This document shows, in pieces, positions 34,613-45,691 of a stretch of DNA of 64,000 nucleotides. The notes beneath the pieces are model-generated. The model did not search any database. It saw only the letters and a list, made by a program, of their open reading frames with translations, and was not told the DNA's origin. Where the stretch lies: assembly GCA_009823505.1 (NCBI GenBank), contig VZQC01002896.1, positions 1,860,775 through 1,924,774 of the forward strand. Direction: 5' to 3'. Origin of the DNA: Rhizomys pruinosus (taxonomy: Eukaryota; Chordata; Mammalia; Rodentia; Spalacidae). The position numbers and the translations under genes are program-made. The number at the start of each line of letters is the position of its first letter. Position 1 is the stretch's first letter.

Positions 34613-36270
34613 AAATTTATGTATTTATGTACATTTCAAAGTACTGGAGATTGAACCTAGGGTTGCCCTAGCAAGTGCTCACCTTAGTTCTTAGAGTTTT
34701 CCCATGAGTAAGAGAAGACTCCTTATTAGAATCATGCCCCCTAGATATCAAGGGACCTACTCCAAGACCCTTCCCACATAGACTGGCCTCACAATGAGGA
34801 GGTAACCAACCCCTCCATCAGCAGCCACTGGATAACTACCACCCAAGAACTGTAGCAACAGAGAAGCAGAGGAGCCCAGAGACTAGTACGAGGCGACACA
34901 GACAGAGCAGAGATAAATAGGGGCATATTGCTATCTATAGCAGACCAAGCCCCTTTGCCTGGCGCTCCAGTCTCATGGAGCAGCTGTGGATAGTTTCCTT
35001 TGCTTCACAGCTACAGAACCTAAGAGCCAGGCATGAGCAGAACACGGTGCCTGACAGCCTAAGCAGGGCGAGTGGGCCTCACCGAAGGCGGAGTGATAGA
35101 AGTTGAGCTTTTCTGGCACTACCAAGAGTTTGCCAGACCCAGAAGGGAGTCTAGGCTGGGGAAATAGGCTGCGGCAGTTGTGGTGGGAGATTCTGGAAAT
35201 GTTGAACCAAGGCAATCCCACCAGAAGACATATGAGACAGATTAGGTGATAGGCTCCCCAAGGACAGAAATGAGGAATGCATCCAACACCAGTGCTGCCC
35301 CATGTCCTTGGCTTGGGACCCTGGACATAATCATTCAGGTCGACAATCACACATCAAGAGGTAATCAATTGGAGGATGTGTGTCTGGGTGACCAAACAGG
35401 CCGCAGGAAATGAATGGTCCTGGGTTGTTCTCTAAGCTGTGACCCGTGGGTTCCCCCAAGCTAAGATCTGGACTCACATCCCTGTGTCCCACAGAGATAT
35501 GCCCAGGAATTTGGGTTTGGGTGGCTTAGGTCACCTGAGGGACGATGAATCCTGGGAAAGTAGAAAGGGCCCTGGGCTTAGAAGGCAACGTGAAGCTGAA
35601 GCGCTGGGGAGGGTCTCACCCCTTGCCCCGGTAGTGTTGGGTAGATCTGGCTGCGCAAGATCTGAGCTAATGGCTTTCGCTGCAGACGGATTAGGTCTGA
35701 TCGGATTAGAGCCCGGGCTGTAGTATTCGCCCCGGTGCCTGGTCCTGTCCGTCCCGCCCTTATGGGAATACGGAGACCAGCCAGAGAAGCTTCCCGGTCC
35801 CGCACACCGGGTTGGCTCAGAAGCCCGCGAGTCGCGCACCGGCGGCCGAGCTGGTGTCCACAGTGAGGGCTCGGACTTCCGCCCCCCCCGCGGCCTTTCC
35901 GAGCCCCGCCCCGAGCCTGCGGGTGTCTGATCCCGCGCCGTCCCCGCCTCCCCGCTCGGCTCTTGGCGGTGGGTTCCTCCGAGGTTCGCCGCAGGGCGCA
36001 GCTGTGGGAGCGCAGGCCGCCGGCCCGCCCCGCCGGGCTCCCGCCCGTGCACCTGTCGGCTGCGCGCGCCCCGCGGCCGCCGTGCGCCGCACGTCCGGCG
36101 TTCTCCGCGCCCCGAGAGAGGGGTCTGTCCGTCCCCCTGGCCAGCACGACCAAGAGGGGCCCGCGTCAGTGCTACGTGCGGGCGGGCGGAGTGGGGGCGG
36201 CGCCGAGCGAGCGCAGCGGCGGCGCGGGAGGCGGGGAGGCGCGGCGCGGAGGACAGCGGCTGACGGCGGC

Positions 36271-36303
36271 ATGCGGCGGCTCGTGCTGCCCACCGTGGGC
36301 TGA
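36271..36303 (+). CDS. Short upstream ORF before CSPG5
   Basis: An ATG with G at -3 opens ten codons (MRRLVLPTVG) closed by TGA, 69 nt before the CSPG5 start. If transcription begins upstream of it, it would act as a translational uORF. It is a reading frame only; expression is unknown. Confidence 0.35.
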   Translation: MRRLVLPTVG

Positions 36304-36372
36304 GGCGGCCGCAGCGCGGGCGGGAGGCGCAGCCAAGCCGCACGGAGCGCACGGCGGCCGGGGCTCCGCGCC

Positions 36373-36469
36373 ATGGGCCGAGCCGGGGGCGGGGGCCCGG
36401 GCCGGGGGCCGCCGCGGGTGCTGCTGCTTCTGGGGGCCACGCTGGTCCTCACCGCCGGGGCCGTGCCGG
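36373..36469 (+). CDS. CSPG5: CSPG5 exon 1 (signal peptide)
   Basis: Encodes residues 1-32: a Gly/Pro/Arg-rich start and a hydrophobic core ([11 protein letters not shown]), a signal peptide of usual form. The donor is CCGG|GTAGGT at 36469/36470, phase 1. The split codon joins CA at 37048 to make Ala33, giving the family's ...AREAGS sequence after the signal. Intron 1 (36470-37047, 578 nt) is GC-rich with many GC boxes. Confidence 0.95.
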
Positions 36470-39400
36470 GTAGGTACCGACCGCGACCCCAGCGAGCCCT
36501 CGCGCCCCGCCCGGTGCCGGGGTCTCGCTGGCTTCGGGGACAGGTGGAGTCCCGGAGCCTTGACAAGGGGGCGGGGCAGCGCCTTGCCTGCAGTCGGGGA
36601 CCTGGACGGGGAAGGGGCGCGGGAGGAGGAGACCTGCGGGGACACAGGCCAAAGGGAGCAGCCTAGCCTTCGTGCGGACCGCAGGGTGGGCTGAGGTGGG
36701 GGTGGGGTCGCGAGGCGGGGCGGGGCCTTGAGCGGGGCGGGGCCCAAGGATGAGACTTGGGGCGGGGCTTGGGGCGGGGCGGGGCCCCGAAGATGTGGGG
36801 GGGCCAGTGCTGGGGGCTGGCGGGACCTCGCGCCGCAGACCTCCGGGCCTGCCTGGGGCGGGAAAGCAGATGCAAGGTGCGGGTCCCGGCTTCGGAGGCG
36901 GGCTCCGGGGCGGACCTTAAAAGTGGGGCGTGGCCTTGGTACTGAAGCAGTGTCCTCGGGTGGACCCCGAGGTAGTGGATTGGGTTCAAGGTTCCCCCAC
37001 CCCCACGCGCCACCTTGACGCCCTACCCCTCGCCCTCCCGCCCACAGCACGCGAGGCGGGCAGCGCGGTCGAGGCGGAAGAACTGGTGAGGAGCGGCCTG
37101 GCATGGGAGCCGCGTGCCAATGACACGCGGGAGGAAGCCGTCCTGCCAGCAGGTGGGGAAGATGAGACCTCGTGGACAGCGCCCGGCAGTGAGCTGGCTG
37201 CGGTGGGCCCTAGGGTCGGGCCAGAGGAGGCCCTGGAGGCGTCGGCTGCAGTGACTGGCACAGCCTGGCTGGAGGCAGACAGTCCAGGCCTGGGTGGAGT
37301 GACTGCAGAGGCTGGCAGTGGTGACACCCAGACCCTTCCAGCTACGCTCCAGGCTCCAGGCTCCCTTGGGCCGTCTACAGTGCCCCCTGCCACCCCAGGG
37401 GCTACTGAAGCTAGTGGGCCCCTCTCCCCCACTACCCCTGATAAGCCGAGCTCAGGCCCAGGACTCCCTAAGGAGAGCCCCTTGGAGGTTTGGCTGAACC
37501 TAGGGGGCAGCACACCTGACCCTCAAGGGCCAGAGCCTACTTATCCCTTTCAAGGCACACTAGAGACCCAACCAGCCTCAGATATAATTGACATCGACTA
37601 CTTTGAAGGATTGGATGGTGAGGGTCATGGTGCAGACCTGGGAAGCTTCCCAGGGTCACCAGGAACCTCAGAGAATCACCCTGATACTGAAGGAGAGACC
37701 CCTTCCTGGAGCCTGCTTGACTTATACGATGACTTCACCCCCTTCGATGAGTCGGATTTCTACCCCACTACATCCTTCTATGATGATTTGGAAGAGGAGG
37801 AGGAAGAAGAGGATGACAAGGATGCAGTGGGAGGTGGAGACCTGGAAGATGAGAATGACCTTCTGCCCTCTCAGAAGCCTGGTGTGGGGCCTGGGACAGG
37901 CCAGCCCACCAGTCGGTGGCATGCTGTTCCTCCACAGCATACTCTGGGCATAGTCCCTGGCAGCAGCATTGCTCTTAGGCCCCGCCCAGGAGAACCAGGG
38001 AAGGACCTGGCCTCAGCAGAAAATGGCACTGAGTGCCGCAGTGGCTTTGTCCGGCATAATGGTTCTTGCCGGTCAGTGTGCGACCTCTTCCCAAGTTACT
38101 GTCACAATGGAGGCCAGTGCTACCTGGTGGAGAACATAGGGGCCTTCTGCAGGTAAGAGTATTCAGGAGCTTGTAAAACAGCACCTGCGTCCTGTAGATA
38201 GGGCAGACCCAGCAAAGTGGGAGATTTGAGAGGCCCAGTTTCCCAGAGCTTGGACAGTCACAAGATTCCCAAGTTAAGATAGATTCACTCTGAGGCAGGC
38301 ATGGTGGGCACACAGTTCTAATCTCAACATTAGGGAGGCTGAGGATCAAGGAAAAATGATGATTGCAAGTTTGACATAGCATGGGTTAAAGGGTGTTTTT
38401 GTTTTTAATGCTTACCTTTATGTAAGTGCACCACATGTGTGTAATACCCACAATGGCCAGAAGAGGGCATTGGGTTGTCAGGAACTGGCATTATAGACAG
38501 TAGGTTCTGGGAATGGAACCCAGATCCTCTGCAAGAGCAGCCAGTGCTCTTAACCACTGAGCCCTCTCCAGCTCCTGATTACATAGTACTTTAAAAAAAA
38601 AAAAAAAGGACTTCCTTTAATCTTACCACCAAGACAAGTTTCCCAGAACTCAGATCTTGTAAGTCCTTCCTAAACCACTCAGCTTTAAAAGGAAAAATTA
38701 AGAGATTTCTCCAAGTACTTTAGAAAGAGAGATTTGTGATCTTGAGGGGCTTTGTTGGAGGGTGCTAGCCATACTAGTAAGGAAAGCAAGAAGCCTGGAA
38801 GCCTACTGTGAAGTTATGATGGCTGCGGGGCAGCCTACCAAGCTGTATATATTTGGCAAGAAGGTCCAGTGTCACTGAGGGGATGTGAGCATGTAAAATC
38901 AAAATGACAACCCCAGTAGCAGACTCAGAAGATCAGCCATGCACACAGGTGAAATCAAGCTGGGTCTTCCCACAAAACCTTGCAGGTTGGGATGTTCTTG
39001 ACTTTGGGTGGAGGCTCTCTTCAACTGGTACTTGCCGCCTGTGAGCTAGCGAGTTCATAATATTTTAAAAGACAGGGTTTAGAGGTCCTTAAGGACATCA
39101 TCTGCAGCCAGTTACCTCACCTCAGGAAACTTTCCGCACAGTGCCTCATAAGGGTTATAAATCAAAGGTGGTCTGAGTGGTTCCTTAGAAGTAGAGAGCG
39201 GGGCTGGAGAGATGGCCTAGCGGTTAAGAGCGCCGACCACTCTTGCAGAGGACCCGGGTTCAATCCTCAGAACCCACATGGCGGCCGAGAGCCGTCTGAA
39301 ACTCCAATTCCAGGAGAACTCCAGTTCTAGGGGAGTCCGACACCCTCTTCTGACCTTCGCGGCGTTGCACGTCACGGGTGCACAGACTTGCATGCAGACA

Positions 39401-42400
39401 ATACATTCATACACATACAGAAATAAATTTTTTTTAAAAGTTTAAAAAAAAAAAAAGAGAGCTAGCCAGGCATGGTGGCACACGCCTTTAATCCCAGCAC
39501 TTGGGAGGCAGAGGCAGGCTTATCTCCGGGAAGCCAGCTTGTTCTACATAAAGAGCCAGGCCAGGGACTGGAGAGATAGCCTAGCGGTTAAGAGCACTGA
39601 CGCTCTTGCAGAGGACCCGGGTTCGATCCCCAGCACCCACATGGTGGCTAAGAACCGTCTGTAACTCCAATTCCAGGAGAACTCCAGTTCCAGGGGAATC
39701 TGAGACCCTCTTCTGACCTCCGTGGCATTGTACGACACGGGTGCACAGACCTGCATGCAGACAGTACATTCATACACATACAAAGATAAATAATAATAAA
39801 AAAATAATAATAAAGAGCCAGGCCAGTTGGAGCTATGGGGGACCGTATCTCAAAAAAACAAAACAAAACAAAGAGGTAGAAATTATGTTTCCCTAGGAAC
39901 TGTGAGGAGCTTTTCTGTTATCTATGGATCTCTTTTTTGTTTTTAAGAGACAAGGTCTCACATAGTCTAGGCTATCCTTGAATTCCCTATGTAGCCAAGG
40001 ATGGTCTTGAGCTCTTGAACTTCCAAGTTCAACCACCCAAGTGCTGGGATCCCAGGCCTGCGCTGCCACACCTAGCTGTGAATCTCTTTTTAAATGTTAT
40101 ACTCAGTTTTTCTTTTTGAGACAGGGTCTCCCTGTTATAGTCCCAGCTAGCCTGGAACTCACTGTGTACACCAGGCTGGGCTTAAACTTACAGAGATTCA
40201 CCTGCCTCTGCCTTCTGAGTGCACTATGCCCAGCAGGAAGAATCAGGTTTCTTTTTTTTTTTTTTTTTCTTTTTGAGACAGGGTCCCCCTGTAGCCCCAG
40301 CTGACCTGGAACTCACTACGTAGACCAGGCTGGCCTTGAACTCACAGAGATTCACTTGCCCCTGCCTCCTGAGTGCTGGGATTAAAGGCATGTGCCACCA
40401 CATCTGGCTAGAATCAAATTTCTTAGCCAGGTTTGGTAGCTTTAGTCCCGGTGCTGTGAGATCACAGCCAGCCTGGTCTAATGGCAAGTTCCAGGCCGAC
40501 TGGGGTATAGGAAAACCTTGTTTTTTATATAAAAATAATCAAGTGTTTGATGTAGACTAACATGACAGCATTGAAGATTTTGAACTTGGCATTGAATCTT
40601 TTTTTTTTAAAGGTTTTTAAAAAAATTTTTTATTTATTTCTGTATGTGTATGAATGTACTGTCTGCATGCAACTCTGTGCACCCGTGACGTGCAACGCCA
40701 CGGAGTTCAGAAGAGGGTCTCGGATTCCCCTGGAACTGGAGTTCTCCTGGAATTGGAGCTTCAGACGGTTCTCAGCCGCCATGTGGGTGCTGGGGATCGA
40801 ACCCGGGTCCTCTGCAAGAGCGGTCGGCGCTCTTAACCGCTAGGCCATCTCTCCAGCCTGGCATTGAATCTTAAGTCCTGTTCAACATCCTTTCCTTCTA
40901 TAGATGGTCATAACATTATGTTCACCTGTACAGAATGTGACTACACAGTTCTGGTTGGAGTTGTCTAGCCATTCCCAAGAGAAGTTACTCTGATCAAAAA
41001 ATCATGGCAGCCAGGCGTGGTGGCTCAGGCCTCTAATCCCAGCACTCAGGAGGCAGAGGCAGGTGGAGCTCTGTGAGTTCAAGGCTAGCCTGGTCTACAG
41101 ATCGAGTTCCAAGCCAGCTGGGGCTACAGGGGGACCCTGCCTCACAAAGACAAAAAAAAACATGGCAAGTAGAGGAGTATACTGCTGTAATCCAAGCACC
41201 TGGGAGGCAAGCGAAGCAGGAGTTCAGGGCTAGCCTCTGCTACATCATAGTAAGTTTGAAGCTACTACCTTGGGCTACATGAGAAAAAAAAAATCACAGT
41301 AGCAATAAGATGCTGCCAGTTGTCACTTTGGGTTGGAGAAATGTAGTGGTCATTTCAGCCTGAGAGCAGTGGAACCTCTCCAAGATCATCTTCCATCCTA
41401 CTGGAGGCTCACGTGTTTACATTTAAAGTGAGCTTCCCATCACAGCTGCTGCCTCTGGAGAGCTGTAGAAGTGCCCAGAACCTCCTGCAGCTCTCAGGGA
41501 ATACCTAAGTACTAGTAAGTGTGGTCCTCACTGGTTTGCATGGCACCCGTCCAGCTCTGAAGGACTTCTCCACGTGGCCCACAGCAGTTCCCTCAGCTCA
41601 TCTCCATCCCAGGATCACTCTTAGGCTTCCCTGCCTAGGCTCCTACTCCAGCTTTGCCCACCCAAGCCTGGCTACTGCTTGCAAACTGTTTTACATTCCA
41701 CTCACAGGAGACTGCTGCGACGTTACTTGCAGGCTGCAGTGTGCCTTTGTCTCTGTCACCCTGACCCACTGCAGGGAAACAATCTGAGCTATGGCAGAAC
41801 TTTTCTAGAACACTTAGAGGGCCCCAACTTAGAGGGGTCTGCATTCCCTGGCCACCTTAAACAGATCGTCCGTCCCTCCCATCACCGCAGAGGTCCATAT
41901 GGAAAACAAAGACAAATCCCTTGTCAGCCACATCTCACCAGTCTGGATGAGTACCCACTCCTTGGGTACAGCATCCCCGCCCCCGTCTCTGTGCCCCTCT
42001 CTCTAGTCTGTCATTCACCCTGAAGTTCATGTCCTCTCTCCTTTGCCTGCCTCTGTATCCTTCCACATCTTTCCTCTTTGAAGCAGTCTGGTTCCCATGG
42101 AAACAGCAATGTCATTGGAAGAGTTGGAGCCTGGGAATGTCCCCAAGGGCAGGAGAAAGTCACTCAACAAAAGGACTAAAACCCACGCCGAGGGTTGATT
42201 CCTACTATCCAGGCATGTTAGTTCTCACAGAAGTGGGGTAAACTTTGGGGGCTGGGGGTGGGGGGAGAAGAGATATCTGTCCGTCTGTGTATCTGCAGTT
42301 CCTGATTTTTCTGTGTCTGACTAGTCATGTGAACTAGCAACGAGAGAGGCTTGTATGCGCAGGGCAGGTCCCGGGCCTTGGTAGCCATCGCTCCTGTTCA

Positions 42401-44448
42401 TCTGTGGCATCATCTGCCTTTCACCCAGAGCCAAGGAAGGCAGAAGCTCGAGAAGCCTGTGATTTGCCTCCTGGAGGCTGCAAGGCAGAAATCCAGATTC
42501 TGTTCCCTCAGTCACTTAGCAGTCCTGAAACTTAGATCACTTCACTGGTTTCTCTGGGCTTTGGTCCCCTTGTTTGTATCATGGACCTCAGATCTGCCTG
42601 ATGCATTGCATAGGCCTGCTGTGAAGATGGGTGAGGATACTGACCCTGCAGTCCGCTTAGGTTGGGGATGCTGCATCCCTGTAGGCAGCCCTCAGAGCAG
42701 GCCGTGGGGGTGAGTTGGCCACAGAGCCAGGCTCTTGCTGTAGCCAAGGCTGCCTGCCCCACACCTGGGTCCCACTGTGTCTGTCCAGGTGCAACACGCA
42801 GGACTACATCTGGCACAAGGGGATGCGCTGCGAGTCCATCATCACCGACTTCCAGGTGATGTGTGTGGCGGTCGGCTCCGCGGCCCTGGTGCTGCTCCTG
42901 CTCTTCATGATGACCGTGTTTTTTGCCAAGAAGCTCTATCTGCTCAAGACTGAGAATACCAAGCTTCGGAGGACCAAGTAAGTCTGCATCCTGCAGCCTC
43001 TGTCGGTGGGAGGGAGCAGGACCCCCAACCCAGGGGTGTTCCTAGGAGAGCTTTCTGGCGGTGATCCTCCATCCCTAGCTCTTTTGTTCATTCTGAAGTT
43101 TTGCCCGAGTGTATCCATTTGTACATAGAATGTGCTGGAAAAGCCGCAGAGGTTAAGCCCTGTGGCCTACTGCAGCTGTCAGCCACATTCCAGTACCCCA
43201 CACAGGGTAGAGAGTGCTAAAAAGAAGGCAACCAACACATAGCATGTCCCAGCTGGTTGCTAAGAACGTTACTGAATCCCGCCCACCTGCCCTGCCTGAC
43301 TACACCTGCTCTCCTAGTCTTGGATGCCCAGGGGCCAGTGCAAAGATTTTGCTTACAAATCAGCATGGAGTAACTCCTGCCTCTTCAGATTCTTCAGTAG
43401 CTCCTCACTGCATTGCTGGGGATGTAGCTCAGTTGGTAGGACACTTGCCTCACATGCTCAAAGCTGGTGTTTGTTCCCCTGCCACACACAAACTGGGTGT
43501 GGTGTGCATGACTGTAATCCCAGCACTTGAGAGGCAGAGACAGACAGGCTAGAGGATCAGAAGTTCAAGGTCATCCTCAGCTGCATGGGGAATTTGAATC
43601 ATGCCTGGGCTATAGAAGATGCTTTCTCAAAAATAAAAATAAATGCTCACCTCTTGAGAATGTACCTTATATAATGTTCTCCTGGCCGTTGTTCGTTCTT
43701 ACCTTATGAGTATGCAATCACTGCTCTGTAACAGTTCCACACATTGATCCTTAAGAGTGTTCCAGCTTAGGCAGATCTCTGTAATTTCAAGGCCAGCCTG
43801 GTCTACAGAGTGAGCTCCAGACCAGCTGGGACTAAAGGGAGACCCTGTCTCAAAAAGATAAAACCCCTTCTACTGCTCCTGTGCTGGGTCGACTGATGCA
43901 GCGTGCAGATGCAGCAGCCCTGTGACCCTCAGCCAATGCTGTGGGGCTGGAAGGGTCCTTCCATTGTCCCTGTGCATTGAGGCAGGGGCATATCTGTGCA
44001 CGTGATCACTCCAAAGGGACACAAGCCAGGACCTTGGCTCCTCATCCTGTGGCATCCTCACACCAAGGCAGTGGGTATGCAGGACGCAGGGGCAGGAGAC
44101 AACAACTGCCAGAGAGGTGGAGAAGCAAGAGTTATGGCCAGAGGAGGGTCTGTGTTCTAGGTCTCCCGCCCCTGCCGATGCGGCTTCCTCATTTCCCCAC
44201 ATCCATCCTTTCTTTCCTAAGCCGAGTTGCTGTTCTAAGGATGGTACGTGCACTCACAGCACTGCAGACACTGTCACAATTCATCGATTCTAAGATACAT
44301 ATTTTTTCACATATTAATAACTCTGGAATTGCATTGTGTATTACAATTGCTGGCATCTTACAATCACTGTTGGCCAGATGGTTGGTTGTCTTGATGCAGT
44401 CGTAATTGCCTGGTGTGCACAAACACGGTCTGAGCTGTTCATATTGTT

Positions 44449-44495
<47 letters not shown>

Positions 44496-45641
44496 NNNNN
44501 NNNNNNNNNNNNNNNNNNNNNNNNNNNNNNNNNNNNNNNNNNNNNNNNNNNNNNNNNNNNNNTTTTTTTTTTTTTTTGGTCTTTTCGAGACAGGGCCACC
44601 ACGCCCGGCTGTTGTCAGTTCTTTAAAGTCCAAATGCTCCTTTAGGTATATAAGAAAAATATGAAGTGATAAGAAACTGTCTGATTGTGGCTTAAGTGGC
44701 AAAAGATTTTTCTTAATGGTGTGTCAAACCCTGCTGCATGTCACTCTAATCCAGGGTGTTTGAGGAAATGTAGTATTTGATCCATGAAACTGTTGTTACT
44801 GCTACGGCCACATTTGGCCACCATGGCTTGCCTAATTGTTTCCCTTCTCTCTTCTGTCCTACCAGCAAATTCCGGACCCCATCTGAGCTCCACAATGATA
44901 ACTTCTCCCTCTCCACCATTGCTGAGGGCTCTCACCCAAATGTAAGGAAACTTTGCGACACTCCCTGTCTCTCCTCCCCCCATGCCCGTGCCTTGGCTCA
45001 CTATGATAACGTTGTCTGTCAGGTAACTTCTCTTCTTCACATCTCCGCTTTTGCATGCCTCTGCCCCCGGCCCATGCCCTTGTCCTAGCCCAGAGTATGA
45101 AGTCTTCAGATAGCTTTGAAGGTCAGCATAGGGCAACCCAGTGGGCAGGGAAGGTGGGAACAAGCACTTCATGATATGTCACTTATTTAAGAAGCTGAGT
45201 TACAGGTACTGGAGGTCTGTCTTCAGGATGCCTCATGTGCTTTAGTTTCACTTGCACCCTAGCAGCCAGGTCACTGTCTTTAACCTTGCACTTCTGGGAA
45301 ATTCCTGGTGGTCCTTAAGGCAGATCTAGTTGCATTTGAGATTGGTGGAAAAGCCCATCGCTTTACTGCTGTCTGAGGCTTTTAAGAGCTGGCAGATGCT
45401 GGGCATGGTAGCCCACGCCTTTAATCCCAGCACTCAGGAGGCAGAGGCAGGGGGATCTCTTTGAGTTCAAGGCTAGCCTGGTCTACATAGCAAGTTCCAG
45501 GCCAGCTAGGGCTACAGGGAGACCCTGTCTCAAAAAGACACACAAAAAAAGAGTTGGTACACACACACACATACACACACAAACACACACACATACATAT
45601 ACACATATACACACACATACACACACACACACACATACACA

Positions 45642-45691
<50 letters not shown>

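Larger units (their letters stand above)
26046..35809. other. SMARCC1-CSPG5 intergenic region
   Basis: Mostly SINEs. Repeat-poor parts are 26046-26660, 29350-29630, 30100-30600, 33250-33940 and 34700-35800; I recognise no gene, RNA or conserved ORF in them. Confidence 0.75.
35810..36950 (+). promoter_or_regulatory. CSPG5: CpG island and promoter region of CSPG5
   Basis: GC-rich, CpG-dense and SINE-free DNA around the CSPG5 start codon and into intron 1. No TATA box is evident, so a dispersed CpG-island promoter is likely. GC boxes (GGGGCGGGGC) are dense at 36713-36790, just inside intron 1. The transcription start cannot be placed from sequence; it should lie somewhere in 36000-36350. Confidence 0.8.
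38153..42788 (+). other. CSPG5 intron 2
   Basis: SINE-rich from 38288 to about 41290. From 41300 to 42788 I see no SINE or simple repeat and no convincing exon. This stretch is the best place in the intron for a conserved regulatory element. Confidence 0.8.

Noticed and set aside
35963..36694. 243-codon plus-strand ORF overlapping CSPG5 exon 1 in another frame
   Set aside because: A CpG-island artefact; the known CSPG5 frame starts at 36373.
35531..37104. Long minus-strand ORFs over the CSPG5 promoter (249-310 codons)
   Set aside because: High GC content removes stop codons; composition is Arg/Pro/Ala noise and no frame is conserved in a family I know.
45421..45690. Cys/Val-repeat ORFs on the minus strand
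   Set aside because: Frames of a (CA)n microsatellite plus a B1.
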